This document shows positions 53,842-62,776 of a stretch of DNA of 64,000 bases, in pieces. The DNA comes from Microbacterium sp. lyk4-40-TSB-66 (GTDB lineage Bacteria; Actinomycetota; Actinomycetes; Actinomycetales; Microbacteriaceae). The DNA is taken from the NCBI RefSeq assembly GCF_030209475.1, contig NZ_JARVRW010000002.1, forward strand, positions 558,001 to 622,000, given 5' to 3'. The notes under the pieces were generated by a model. That model ran no database searches, had not been told where the DNA came from, and saw only the letters and a list, made by a program, of their open reading frames with translations. Position numbers and translations under genes: made by a program. How positions within the stretch are numbered: position 1 is the stretch's first letter; each line of letters starts with the position of its first letter.

Positions 53842-54996
53842 ATGCGCAGTCCCGTTCCGCCCGGTCACGGGTGGATCCCGATCGCCTACGGCGCGCTCGA
53901 CGTCAGCGGCTCCGCCGACTTCGCGGACGGAGCCGAGGTGCTGGTGCTGCCGACGCGGCCGGGTGAAGCCCTGTGTCTCGTAGGCGAGGGCTCCGCGCTC
54001 TGGCGACGACTCATCACCTCGGCTCCCGCGGCACCGGCGTCGTTCACATCCGACGAGAACGCCGTCCTGGCGCATCTGAGCGACCTCGGCCTCGTCGCGA
54101 TGGCGGCGTCGCACCCCGCGCAGGTCACGGACCTACGACCGCCGACGCTCTCGTCGCCGCTGCACGAACTCGTCTACGCCCTCGTCGCCCGCGTCGCGGC
54201 GCACCGGGGCATCGCGTGCGTGTTCACCAAGGGTCCGGCGCTCCGCCTCCAGGGACTCCGTGAACGCGAGCACTCGGGCGACGTCGACCTCTGGTGCGAT
54301 CCCGCTCGCGTCGGCGAGCTCGCCGACGCACTCGTCCCGTGGGGCTGGGATCCGGCGCCCGACCCCTGGCGCGGTACATCGATCCATCACACGGCGACGC
54401 TCACGCCACGACGGTGGGGGTGCGAGATCGACGTGCACCGACGCTTCCCGGGGCTGGTGCTCGACGACGAGCGGGCCTTCGCGCTCGTGCTGCGCGACGC
54501 CGTCTCCGTGCGCTTCGCCGCCGTGGACGTCCTCGTCCCCGCTCCCGCCACGCACGCCGTGCTGGCGGCCCTGCACGCGGTGCGCCCCGTGATCGGTGCG
54601 GGCCCGCGCACCCCCGGCGCCTCGGCCTCCGCCCGGGGTTTCCTCTCCCGTGCCGACGGCAGCGTCGCGCGGGCGCGCGAACTCGGCGCCGTCCCGGTCC
54701 TGCGCGAGGAGCTCGAGCCCCTCGCCGAACCCGGCAGCCTCGACGCGGATGCCGCGGGTACCCCGCGCGATTGGGAGTGGCGGCAGCAGCCCGACCACGT
54801 CCGTGCGTATTGGATGGCGATGCGCGCGGTGTCCTGGCCGGTACGGGTTCGACTGGTCCTGCGATTCGTGTGGCCGCCCGACGACGTCGCCCTGGCCTCC
54901 GCCCGTCACGCGGGCCACGCCGCCACCACCCCGCGGCGAGCGCGGTGGATCCGCCTCCGGCGCGGCATCCGGGACTGGGTGAGGCGGCGGCGCTGA
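53842..54996 (+). CDS. Nucleotidyltransferase family protein (NTP_transf_5-like)
   Basis: 384 residues from ATG 53842. The N-terminal about 90 residues (LVLPTRPGEALCLVGEGSAL, ENAVLAHLSDLGLVAM) resemble a PqqD-like winged helix. The catalytic-type part follows: ACVFTKGPALRLQGLREREH and SGDVDLWCDPARVGELADAL, the GD(V)DLW pattern of NTP_transf_5, then CEIDVHRRFPGLV. Such proteins occur in polysaccharide or peptide clusters and their substrate is generally unknown. It precedes an epimerase and two glycosyltransferases on the same strand. Confidence 0.8.
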   Translation: MRSPVPPGHGWIPIAYGALDVSGSADFADGAEVLVLPTRPGEALCLVGEGSALWRRLITSAPAAPASFTSDENAVLAHLSDLGLVAMAASHPAQVTDLRPPTLSSPLHELVYALVARVAAHRGIACVFTKGPALRLQGLREREHSGDVDLWCDPARVGELADALVPWGWDPAPDPWRGTSIHHTATLTPRRWGCEIDVHRRFPGLVLDDERAFALVLRDAVSVRFAAVDVLVPAPATHAVLAALHAVRPVIGAGPRTPGASASARGFLSRADGSVARARELGAVPVLREELEPLAEPGSLDADAAGTPRDWEWRQQPDHVRAYWMAMRAVSWPVRVRLVLRFVWPPDDVALASARHAGHAATTPRRARWIRLRRGIRDWVRRRR

Positions 54997-55339
54997 ATCC
55001 CGTGCGCCTCGACGCCCCTCCCGGGTGACCGCTCCGCTCGCGCGGGCGAAGCCGATGGTGAACGCACGCGGCGAGCCGACGGCCGGCGACGGGGAGCCTG
55101 CGAGCGACGCCACCCGCGGGGGTGCGTTCGCGTTCGAGCGGCGGTGTCCTTCACCCCCGAGGTTGGCGCCCGCCCCCGCGCGCCCGCGACCGCGTCGACC
55201 GGCATCGTCGTGCACTCGGAGTCTCGAGCGGGCACCCGGCGCGCGCCTCCGACCGGCGATCCGCGACGCCACCGGCGCGATGTCGCCTCCACCGAGAGGA
55301 TCCGATGCCCCCGACCGCCCCTCCTCGCCGTCTCCTCTG
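54997..55339 (+). other. Leader region with possible 11-residue ORF (55305-55340)
   Basis: No full gene. Near its end GAGAGGA precedes ATG 55305, which opens a 12-codon frame MPPTAPPRRLL ending in TGA 55338-55340. That stop shares its A with the epimerase ATG (TGATG). The epimerase itself has no ribosome site, so the short frame may couple translation. The two Pro-Pro pairs are typical of slow decoding. The rest is ordinary GC-rich spacer. Confidence 0.4.
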
Positions 55340-56260
55340 ATGGCGCGCTGCCTGGTCATCGGGGCCAACGGCTTCCTCGGGTCCCGCCTCACCGACGCCC
55401 TCGTCGCCGCCGGCCACGAGGTGACCGCGTTCGATCGCTTCAGCCGCGGCACGCGCGCCTTCTCGTCCACCGACCTCACCGTCGTCGCCGGCGACTTCCT
55501 CAGCGTCGCCGACCTCGCCGCCGTCGTCTCCGGCCAGGAGTACGTCTTCCACTTCCTGTCCACCACCACGCCGGCCACCGTCGATGCGGACCCCACCATC
55601 GACCTGCGCACGAACGTCCAGCAGAGCGTCGAGCTGCTCGCGCTGTGCGCGCGCGCCGGCATCCATCGCCTGTTCTATGCCTCGAGCGGCGGGGCGATCT
55701 ACGGTCCGCAGCCGGGCGCGACGTTCGTCGAAGACGCCCCCGCCGCCCCCGTCTCGCCCTACGGCATCGGCAAGCTCGCGGTCGAGCGGTACATCGACTA
55801 CTACGCCGCGACAGCCGGGCTCGCCGCCGTGTCGCTGCGCATCTCGAACCCGTACGGGGCGAACGCGAACCCGTCGAAACGGCAGGGCGTGATTCCGATC
55901 ACCCTCAATCGCATCCTTCGCGCGGAGCCGATCGTGCAGCTGGGCGACGGGTCGATGATCCGCGACTACATCCACGTCGACGATCTGATCCGGCGCATCC
56001 TGCGCATGGTGGAGGCCGAGCCCCGGCATCGCGTGTACAACCTCGGCAGCGGTCAGGGCACGACCGTCGCGGAGGTGCTCGCGACCGTGCGAGACGTCGT
56101 CGGACGCGACTTCCCGGTGCGCACGGCGCCCAAGCCCGCGACCTTCGTCGACCACGTCGTGCTCGACGTCACCCGCTTCGTCGACGAGTTCGGCGCCGAC
56201 GACGACCTGTCCCTGACCGAGGGCATCGCCCGCACCTGGATGGAGATGACGACCGCATGA
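55340..56260 (+). CDS. NAD-dependent epimerase/dehydratase
   Basis: 306 residues from ATG 55340 (MARCLVIGANGFLGSRLTDA). Extended SDR: cofactor GANGFLG, GDFLSVADLAAV, catalytic region ASSGGAIYGPQP (Ser) and SPYGIGKLAVERYIDYY (Tyr-Lys), substrate-side RISNPYGANANPSKRQGVI and RDYIHVDDLIRRIL. This matches UDP-glucose 4-epimerase (GalE)-like nucleotide-sugar epimerases. It supplies an activated sugar for the two glycosyltransferases that follow with 4-nt overlaps. Longer upstream starts in frame are low-complexity and unlikely. Confidence 0.92.
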   Translation: MARCLVIGANGFLGSRLTDALVAAGHEVTAFDRFSRGTRAFSSTDLTVVAGDFLSVADLAAVVSGQEYVFHFLSTTTPATVDADPTIDLRTNVQQSVELLALCARAGIHRLFYASSGGAIYGPQPGATFVEDAPAAPVSPYGIGKLAVERYIDYYAATAGLAAVSLRISNPYGANANPSKRQGVIPITLNRILRAEPIVQLGDGSMIRDYIHVDDLIRRILRMVEAEPRHRVYNLGSGQGTTVAEVLATVRDVVGRDFPVRTAPKPATFVDHVVLDVTRFVDEFGADDDLSLTEGIARTWMEMTTA

Positions 56261-57357
56261 TGCGCGTGCTGCACGTGACCGAAGCGATGGGGAGCGGCGT
56301 CCTCAGCGTCGTCGACAGCATCTCGCGCCGCCAGGCCGAGGCCGGCGCCGAGGTGCGCGTGCTGTTCCTCCCGCGCCCCGAGACCCCGTCCGACGAGGCG
56401 CTGCGCGCGCGGTTCCACCCGGATGTCGAGCTGACCCGGCTGTTCACGGGCTCGCGTCTCGGCGACCTCCGCGCACTCCGCCACGCGATGCGCGACGTGG
56501 ATGACGTCGACGTGGTGCACGCGCACTCGAGCTTCGCGGGGGCGATCGTCCGTCACGCGCTCCGCGGACGCCGAGACCCCGCCACGGTCTTCTACTCGCC
56601 GCACGGTTTCGCGTTCCTTCGTCTCGACCTGCCCTCCGTCGTCCGCGCCGCACTCCGTCTCATCGAGAGGCGCCTCACCCGCCACTCGACGCTCATCTTG
56701 ACGTCGCCGTCGGAATTCGACCTGGCGCAGTCGGCCCTGGCTCCCCCGCGCGCGCACCTGCTGCAGACCGGTGTCGCCGGCGACACCGTCTCGCGGCGTC
56801 CGCGACGCCCCGACCGCATGCGGCGACCGGTGGTGGGCATGGTGGGCCGGGTCACCCACCAGAAGGCCCCCTGGCGTTTCGCCGCCGCCGCGCGGGCGCT
56901 CGACGATCGCGCCGACTTCGTCTGGATCGGCGCGGGCGCACCCGACGACGAGACGAGATGGTTCGCCGACGCTCCGGTGCGCGTGACCGGCTGGGTCTCC
57001 CCGCAGGAGCTCGCCGCGCACATCGACGGCCTCGACGTCCTGCTGTTCCCGTCACTGTGGGAGGGCATGTCGCTGTCGCTGATCCAGGCCCAGGCCCAGG
57101 GCCTGCCCGCCGTGGTCTCCGACGTCGTCGGTAACCGCGACACGGTGGATGACGGGGTCACCGGGTTCGTCCGCAGCACCGACGAGGGACTCATCGCCGC
57201 GACCGCCCTCCTCCTCGACGACGCCGGACTCCGCGAGCGCATGTCCGCGGCCGCGCTCGAATGGGCACGACGCACGCTCACCGATGATCGGGTCGGCGTC
57301 GATTCGCTCGCCCTCTACGCCGCAGCCCTCGCCCCGCGGGAGCGGTCCTCACGATGA
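56257..57357 (+). CDS. Glycosyltransferase family 4 (first)
   Basis: 366 residues from ATG 56257, overlapping the epimerase stop. GT-B fold: MMRVLHVTEAMGSGVLSVVD at the acceptor lobe, VVHAHSSFAGAIVRHAL, YSPHGFAFLRLD. Donor lobe GMVGRVTHQKAPWRFAAAAR, FVWIGAGAPDDE and the nucleotide-sugar motif FPSLWEGMSLSLIQAQAQG (E-x7-E type), then VSDVVGNRDTVDDGVTGF. It transfers a sugar to a glycan or lipid carrier in surface polysaccharide synthesis at the inner face of the membrane. Confidence 0.92.
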   Translation: MMRVLHVTEAMGSGVLSVVDSISRRQAEAGAEVRVLFLPRPETPSDEALRARFHPDVELTRLFTGSRLGDLRALRHAMRDVDDVDVVHAHSSFAGAIVRHALRGRRDPATVFYSPHGFAFLRLDLPSVVRAALRLIERRLTRHSTLILTSPSEFDLAQSALAPPRAHLLQTGVAGDTVSRRPRRPDRMRRPVVGMVGRVTHQKAPWRFAAAARALDDRADFVWIGAGAPDDETRWFADAPVRVTGWVSPQELAAHIDGLDVLLFPSLWEGMSLSLIQAQAQGLPAVVSDVVGNRDTVDDGVTGFVRSTDEGLIAATALLLDDAGLRERMSAAALEWARRTLTDDRVGVDSLALYAAALAPRERSSR

Positions 57358-58478
57358 CCCTCGTCAACGCCCGTTTCCTCACGCAGCACACCACCGGCAT
57401 CCAGCGCTTCGCCACCGAAATCACGCGCGAGCTCCTCTCGCTCCGCGACGACGTGACGCTCGCCGTCCCACCGGGCGAGGTCGACACGGCCGGTCTCGAC
57501 CCCACCCGCATCGTCACTGTCGGCCGCTCCCGGGGTCACGCGTGGGAACAGATCGATCTGCCGCTCTTCGCCCGACGGCGCCGCGAGCTCCTGGTCGACC
57601 TCGCGAGCACGGGGCCGACGTGGTACCGGCCGCAGATCTCCACGCACCACGACATCACCTACATCCGGCATCCCGAAAGCTTCGGCCGTCGCTTCCGCGC
57701 CGTGTACGGCATCGTCGTGCCGCGCCTGATCGCCCGCAGCGAGGGTCTGCTGACGGTGAGCGAGTTCTCCCGCGGCGAGATCTCCGACCACTTCGGTGTC
57801 GACCCGGCACGGTTCACGGTGGTCCACAACGGCGCCGACGCCCGCTTCCACCCGGGCGCGAGTCCGGGCGAGGGCGCCACCGGTCGCCCCTATCTGCTCG
57901 CGGTGTCCTCGCCCAACGCGCACAAGAACTTCGCGCGAATGCTGGGGGCGTTCGAACGCTTCGCCGCGACGCACCCCGACATCGAGTTGCGCGTGGTCGG
58001 CAGCCAGACGAACAGCTTCTCGCGGCAGCGCTACGACGGCTCCCACGACCGGGTGCGTTTCCTCGGTCGCGTCGACGACGACGAGCTGACGGCGCTGTAT
58101 CGCGGCGCGATCGCCTTCGTCTTCCCCTCGCTCTACGAGGGGTTCGGCATCCCGCCGCTCGAAGCGCAGCAGTGCGGGTGTCCGGTGATCGCCGCGCGCG
58201 CGGCCTCGCTGCCCGAGGTGCTGGCCTCGTCGGCGGTGTACGTCGACCCCTACGACGAGGCCGATCTGGCCGACGCGATGTCGCGCGTCGTCGACGATCC
58301 GACCCTGCGCGCGTACCTCGTCACGGCGGGTCTGGCCAACGCCGCGCGGTTCTCGTGGCGCGCCTCCGCGCAACGGGTGTCCGACGTGATCGACGAGGTG
58401 CTCACCGCCCGCGCGAGTCCGCCCGTCGCAGCGGTCGGCCCCGTCAAGGCCCCGGCGCGACGGCATCCGGATGCCTAG
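57354..58478 (+). CDS. Glycosyltransferase family 4 (second)
   Basis: 374 residues, ATG 57354 overlapping the previous stop (ATGA). MannosylTransferase/WbaZ-like GT4: LVNARFLTQHTTGIQRFATE at the N-terminus, ISTHHDITYIRHPESFGRR, LLTVSEFSRGEISDHFGV, then donor lobe LLAVSSPNAHKNFARMLGAF, DELTALYRGAIAFVFPSLYE and GFGIPPLEAQQCGCPVIAAR. It is the last gene of the epimerase/GT operon. Its product probably adds a mannose or rhamnose-like residue, inferred from the family only. Confidence 0.92.
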   Translation: MTLVNARFLTQHTTGIQRFATEITRELLSLRDDVTLAVPPGEVDTAGLDPTRIVTVGRSRGHAWEQIDLPLFARRRRELLVDLASTGPTWYRPQISTHHDITYIRHPESFGRRFRAVYGIVVPRLIARSEGLLTVSEFSRGEISDHFGVDPARFTVVHNGADARFHPGASPGEGATGRPYLLAVSSPNAHKNFARMLGAFERFAATHPDIELRVVGSQTNSFSRQRYDGSHDRVRFLGRVDDDELTALYRGAIAFVFPSLYEGFGIPPLEAQQCGCPVIAARAASLPEVLASSAVYVDPYDEADLADAMSRVVDDPTLRAYLVTAGLANAARFSWRASAQRVSDVIDEVLTARASPPVAAVGPVKAPARRHPDA

Positions 58479-58487
58479 CGTCGGGGC

Positions 58488-59390
58488 ATGACCTCCGATC
58501 GCGACCAGTTCACTTTCGACAACCCCGTCACCCGCTACGCGCGCGTCGAGCCGCCCCTGCAGCACCAGCCCGAGCCCGGCGTGCAGGCCGACATGACGCC
58601 CGTCCCCGACCTCGGCGAGAAGACCTACCGCGGCCTCGGCCGCCTGGTCGGGCGGAAAGCCCTCATCACCGGCGGAGACTCGGGCATCGGTGGCGCCGTG
58701 GCCATCGCTTTCGCGCGCGAGGGCGCCGACGTGGCGATCGTGCATCTTCCCGACGAGCAGCGAGACGCCGATCACGTGCTCGCGCAGATCCGGGATGCCG
58801 GGCGCACGGGCGTCTCGATCGCGCTCGACATCACCGAGGCGGCGGCGTGCCGGGAACTCGTCGACCGCGCTGCGGAGGCGCTCGGCGGCCTCGACATCGT
58901 CGTGAACAACGCCGGGAAGCAGGTCATGGTCGACAAGGTCGAAGACCTGGACGACGAGCAGTTCGAGGCGACCTTCCGCACCAACGTCTTCGCCCCGTTC
59001 TGGATCACGAAGGCAGCGCTCGCGCACCTTCCCGAGGGCGGCACCATCATCAACACGGCCTCGCTCGAGGCGTACGTCCCCGCCCCCGACCGGCTCGACT
59101 ACGCCGCCACCAAGGCCGCCATCAACAACCTGTCGAAGGGGCTCGCGCAGCAGCTCGCCCCGCGCGGCATCCGTGTCAACGTGGTCGCCCCCGGACCCAC
59201 CTGGTCGGCGCTGCAGGTGAGTCAGGGCGTGTCCGACGACCAGATGGAGCACTTCGACGACGAGAGCACCTACCAGCGGGCGGGGCAGCCCGCCGAGATC
59301 GCCCCGGCGTTCGTGTTCCTCGCCTCGGCGGAGTCCAGCTACGTCTCGGGCGAGACGCTGAACGTCAACGGCGGCATGGTCACGCCGTAG
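58488..59390 (+). CDS. SDR family oxidoreductase (YghA/glucose-dehydrogenase-like)
   Basis: 300 residues. A 45-residue lead (DQFTFDNPVTRYARVEPPLQ) precedes the Rossmann start ALITGGDSGIGGAVAIAFAR. NNAGKQVMVDKVEDLDD, catalytic Ser in IINTASLEAYVPAP and Tyr-Lys in DYAATKAAINNLSKGLAQQL, NVVAPGPTWSALQVS, ending SYVSGETLNVNGGM. This long N-terminal form is typical of YghA/YhdF-type SDRs, sometimes linked to stress. Ten bases separate it from the preceding glycosyltransferase, containing the palindrome GGCATCCGGATGCC at 58463-58476. A terminator follows. Confidence 0.9.
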   Translation: MTSDRDQFTFDNPVTRYARVEPPLQHQPEPGVQADMTPVPDLGEKTYRGLGRLVGRKALITGGDSGIGGAVAIAFAREGADVAIVHLPDEQRDADHVLAQIRDAGRTGVSIALDITEAAACRELVDRAAEALGGLDIVVNNAGKQVMVDKVEDLDDEQFEATFRTNVFAPFWITKAALAHLPEGGTIINTASLEAYVPAPDRLDYAATKAAINNLSKGLAQQLAPRGIRVNVVAPGPTWSALQVSQGVSDDQMEHFDDESTYQRAGQPAEIAPAFVFLASAESSYVSGETLNVNGGMVTP

Positions 59391-59402
59391 CACCCGTCCG
59401 CA

Positions 59403-59435
59403 GCGCCCCGGTCCGCCCCGTGCGGCCCGGGGCGC
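59403..59435 (+). terminator. Hairpin after the second SDR gene
   Basis: GCGCCCCGG (59403-59411) pairs with CCGGGGCGC (59427-59435), 15-nt loop, 12 nt after the stop codon. Confidence 0.6.
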
Positions 59436-59652
59436 TCGTCACGCATCGTCCGGCGTCCGTCGCGTTCCGAACTCCGGATTTTCCGATGGCAACCTACTCG
59501 CCGCGGACGATCAGACCACCCGCAGCTCCCTCTCTCCGGAGTTCTGCACACCTTCCGGCCGCACCGATGACCCACCGACGCCCGCTCTTGCGCAAATCAC
59601 CTCGATCCGCAAGCGACCCCTGTGGAGCCCGACCGTGCGAAACGGTGAGGGC
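59436..59652. repeat. Spacer with second AACTCCGGA inverted repeat
   Basis: AACTCCGGA (59470-59478) and TCCGGAGTT (59535-59543) repeat the layout of the element at 7178-7250. No gene seen between the terminator and the next start. Confidence 0.45.
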
Positions 59653-61047
59653 ATGCCCGAAGAAACTGCTGGAATCCTCGACGAGGCACCCCCCACTCTT
59701 TACCTGCTCCACGCGCTCGGCGCGAGCGCCCGATCCTTCGACCGCCTCGCCGAGCGTCTCGACGGCCGCGTGCGCGTCGAAGGCATCGATCTGCCCGGCT
59801 TCGGTTCGCTCGCCGAGGCCTCCGACTCCTCGATCGCCGCCACGGTCGACCACGTGATCACGCACCTCGCCCGGCACGCCCGCGGTCGCTGGGCCCTCGG
59901 CGGGCACAGCATGGGCGGCAAGATCGCCGCCCTCGTGGCCTCGCGCGTCCTCCGCGGAGACGCGCCGCTGGTCGGACTCGCGGGCATGGTGCTGATGGCG
60001 CCGTCGCCCCCGCGTCCCGAGCCGATGGACGAGGAGCGCCGCGAGCGCATGCTCTCGTGGGTGTCCGACGGAGTCCTTTCCGATCAGGATGCCGACACGT
60101 TCCTCGACCAGAACACCGCCGAGCCGCTCGACGCCGCAGCTCACGACCTCGCCCGCGAGGATCTGCAGCGCACCGCCCCCTCCGCGTGGCGGGCCTGGCT
60201 CGAGACCGGCAGCCGCGTCGATGCCTCGGCCGAGGTCGGCACCCTCGACCTCCCCGTCCTCGTGCTGGCCGGCACCGACGACGACGACCTCGGCGCGGCC
60301 GCTCAGCCGGGCCTCCTGGCATCCGTCTATCCGCGCGCCCGTTTCGTCACCCTCGACCGCACCGGTCACCTCATCCCGCTCGAGCGAACGTCCGAGGCCG
60401 CGGAGGCCATCGCCCACTTCGTCGGCGACGAGGTACTGCCGGGCCCCGTCGTCCCCGCGGAGTGGGCGGCGCTCATCGCGGGTGACCGCGTCGATGCCCG
60501 CGTGCGCGGCATCCTGAATCTGCGCGCGGTGCCCGACGACCGCGGCTACGCGCCCGTGGTCCTCGATGTCGCGCAGCTCACGCTGCTCCGTGAGATCGCC
60601 GACCTCGTCGTGCCGCAGGACGGTCCCCCCATCGACCTGGCCGCTCGCGTCGACGCGCAGCTCGCGCGCGGCGAGGGCGACGGGTGGCGCAACGCCGACC
60701 TGCCGCCCGACCCCGAGGCCTATCGCGCCGGACTCGACACCCTCTCCGGCGTCTGGCCGACCGACCCGTCGGCGCGCGAGGAGGTGCTCCGCGCCGCGAT
60801 CGAGGGATCGACGGATGCCGCCGGTCCCCTCGACGCGGCACGGGTCGAGCTGTGGCTCGAAGACGTCCGCAACGACCTGGTGCGCCAGTGGTTGGCGCAC
60901 CCCGCGAGCATGGCGCGCGTCGGGTACGACGGCTTCGCGACCGGGGGCAGCCCCATGCGCGGATACGTGGAGCTCCGACTCGGACGCCGCGAAGACTGGG
61001 AGCCCGCCGACGTCGGCGGCACCGTAGCGACGGGAGACGCGGCGTGA
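59653..61047 (+). CDS. Fusion of alpha/beta hydrolase and gluconate 2-dehydrogenase subunit 3-like domain
   Basis: 464 residues from ATG 59653 (MPEETAGILDEAPPTLYLLH); GTG 59635 would add 6. Residues about 1-255: alpha/beta hydrolase with LLHALGASARSFDRLAERLD, nucleophile GGHSMGGKIAALVASRVLRG, acid VLVLAGTDDDDLG, His in DRTGHLIPLERTSEA. Residues about 290-464: gluconate dehydrogenase subunit 3-like part (LTLLREIADLVVPQDGPPID, VARVDAQLARGEGDGW, RVGYDGFATGGSPMRGYVEL). Its stop overlaps the GMC flavoprotein start (GTGA), the large-subunit-like partner, which supports the second assignment. Confidence 0.85.
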   Translation: MPEETAGILDEAPPTLYLLHALGASARSFDRLAERLDGRVRVEGIDLPGFGSLAEASDSSIAATVDHVITHLARHARGRWALGGHSMGGKIAALVASRVLRGDAPLVGLAGMVLMAPSPPRPEPMDEERRERMLSWVSDGVLSDQDADTFLDQNTAEPLDAAAHDLAREDLQRTAPSAWRAWLETGSRVDASAEVGTLDLPVLVLAGTDDDDLGAAAQPGLLASVYPRARFVTLDRTGHLIPLERTSEAAEAIAHFVGDEVLPGPVVPAEWAALIAGDRVDARVRGILNLRAVPDDRGYAPVVLDVAQLTLLREIADLVVPQDGPPIDLAARVDAQLARGEGDGWRNADLPPDPEAYRAGLDTLSGVWPTDPSAREEVLRAAIEGSTDAAGPLDAARVELWLEDVRNDLVRQWLAHPASMARVGYDGFATGGSPMRGYVELRLGRREDWEPADVGGTVATGDAA

Positions 61048-62597
61048 ACCTCGACCAGATGCGCACATTCGGCACCGACGAGACTGTCGACGTCGTCGTG
61101 ATCGGGACGGGCGCGGGAGGCGCTCCCCTCACGTCCGAGCTGGCGAAGAAGGGCCTGAGCGTCGTCGCGATCGAAGCCGGCCGGCACTTCGCCCTCGACG
61201 ACCTCACGCCCGATGAGACCGAGGCCGTCGAGATCAACTGGATGTCCGAGCGTCTGAGCGGGGGCGACGACCCCACCGCGTTCGGGCCGAACAACAGCGG
61301 CCGCGGCGTCGGCGGATCCATGCTGCACTGGGGCGCCTTCACCCCGCGCCCCGACCGGCGCGACCTGACCCTCCGCACTGAAACCGGCGAGGGGCGCGAT
61401 TGGCCCGTCGACCCCGACGAGCTGCTGTCGTACGTCGAGCGCGTCGAGGGCGACATCGGCGTCTCGGGTCCGACCCCCTACCCGTGGGATCCGACCCGCA
61501 CATACGCCTACGCCCCGGCGAAGCGCAACGCCCCGGCGAACCTCGTCGCGAAGGGCTGCGACGCCCTCGGCATCCGCTGGGCCGACGCCCCCGCCGCCGT
61601 CCTCACCCGTGCCCGCCTGCAGGACCACCACGGCGAGCGCGGCGCGTGCGTGAACTGCGGCGAGTGCCACCAGGGGTGCCGGGTGGATGCCAAGGCCTCC
61701 ACGGCGAACACCTACCTTCCCGCGGCGGTCGCGGCCGGCGCCGAGATCCGCGCCGAGGCGATGGTGCACGCGATCGAGCTCGACGCCCGCGGGCACGTCG
61801 CCGCGGTCGTGTACCGCCAGGCCGGTGTCGACGTGCGCCAGCGGTGCCGGTCGCTCGTGCTCGCCGGCGGCGGGGTCGAGACACCTCGGCTGCTGCTGCA
61901 CACGGGTCTCGCGAACGACAACGGCCAGGTGGGGCGCAACTTCCTCGCGCACGGTGCGACGCAGGTGTGGGGCCGCTTCGACGAGCCGGTGCGCGGACAT
62001 CGCGGCTATCCGTCGTCGCTCATCAGCGAAGACATGATGCGCCCGGCCGACGCCGATTTCGCCGGCGGTTATCTCGTGCAGAGCCTCGGCGTCATGCCGC
62101 TGACCTTCTCGACGACGCTCGTGCGCGGCGGAGGTCTGTGGGGCCCCGATCTGATGCAGCGGCTCGACCAGTCGCGGTTCATGGCGGGCATTGGCATCAA
62201 CGGCGAGTGCCTGCCGTCCGACGACAACCGGCTCACCCTCGTCGACGAGACCGACGAGTTCGGCATCCCCCGCGCGCGGGTGACGTTCTCGGCGGGGTCG
62301 AATGAGAAGGCGATGGACGCCCACGCGACGGCGTTCATGCTGCGGGTGATGGAGGCGGCGGGTGCCCGCGAGACGATGGTGCTGGCCCGCACGGCCCACA
62401 CGATCGGCACGTGCCGCATGTCGACCGACCCGTCGGACGGTGTGGTGGATGCGGACGGGCGCTCGCACGAGATCCCGAACCTGTGGATCTGCGACAACTC
62501 GGTGTTCCCCTCGGCGATCGCCGCGAACCCGGCGCTGACCATCATGGCGCTGTCGCTGCGCACCGCCGATCGGTTCCTCGCCTCCGCCGCGGCCTGA
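61044..62597 (+). CDS. GMC family oxidoreductase (gluconate/polyol dehydrogenase flavoprotein-like)
   Basis: 517 residues from GTG 61044. FAD-binding start VDVVVIGTGAGGAPLTSELA, GGSMLHWGAFTPRP, a four-cysteine segment ACVNCGECHQGCRVDAK, VLAGGGVETPRLLLHTGLAN, and the C-terminal GMC_oxred_C part AHTIGTCRMSTDPSDGVVDA and ICDNSVFPSAIAANPALTIM (active-site His/Asn region). It resembles the large flavoprotein of membrane gluconate/sorbitol dehydrogenases. No twin-arginine signal and no cytochrome c gene lie nearby, so the electron acceptor is unclear. The preceding fusion protein carries its likely small-subunit domain. Confidence 0.9.
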   Translation: MNLDQMRTFGTDETVDVVVIGTGAGGAPLTSELAKKGLSVVAIEAGRHFALDDLTPDETEAVEINWMSERLSGGDDPTAFGPNNSGRGVGGSMLHWGAFTPRPDRRDLTLRTETGEGRDWPVDPDELLSYVERVEGDIGVSGPTPYPWDPTRTYAYAPAKRNAPANLVAKGCDALGIRWADAPAAVLTRARLQDHHGERGACVNCGECHQGCRVDAKASTANTYLPAAVAAGAEIRAEAMVHAIELDARGHVAAVVYRQAGVDVRQRCRSLVLAGGGVETPRLLLHTGLANDNGQVGRNFLAHGATQVWGRFDEPVRGHRGYPSSLISEDMMRPADADFAGGYLVQSLGVMPLTFSTTLVRGGGLWGPDLMQRLDQSRFMAGIGINGECLPSDDNRLTLVDETDEFGIPRARVTFSAGSNEKAMDAHATAFMLRVMEAAGARETMVLARTAHTIGTCRMSTDPSDGVVDADGRSHEIPNLWICDNSVFPSAIAANPALTIMALSLRTADRFLASAAA

Positions 62598-62607
62598 GTG
62601 GCGTCGT

Positions 62608-62639
62608 CCGTCCCGCCGCGCGCAGGTGCGGCGGGACGG
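62608..62639 (+). terminator. Hairpin after the GMC gene
   Basis: CCGTCCCGCCGC (62608-62619) pairs perfectly with GCGGCGGGACGG (62628-62639), 8-nt loop, 10 nt past the stop. Confidence 0.8.
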
Positions 62640-62776
62640 TGGCACGCGTCCCGCTCCTGCGTCCGCGCGAGAGCATCCGCTCCGGACGACCCGCAGCATG
62701 CGCTGGGTCCCGTCCGTCGTGGCCCGCTCAGCGGACCCGGTCCGCTCCGTGCGTCGAACACGGGAGAATGGATGCC

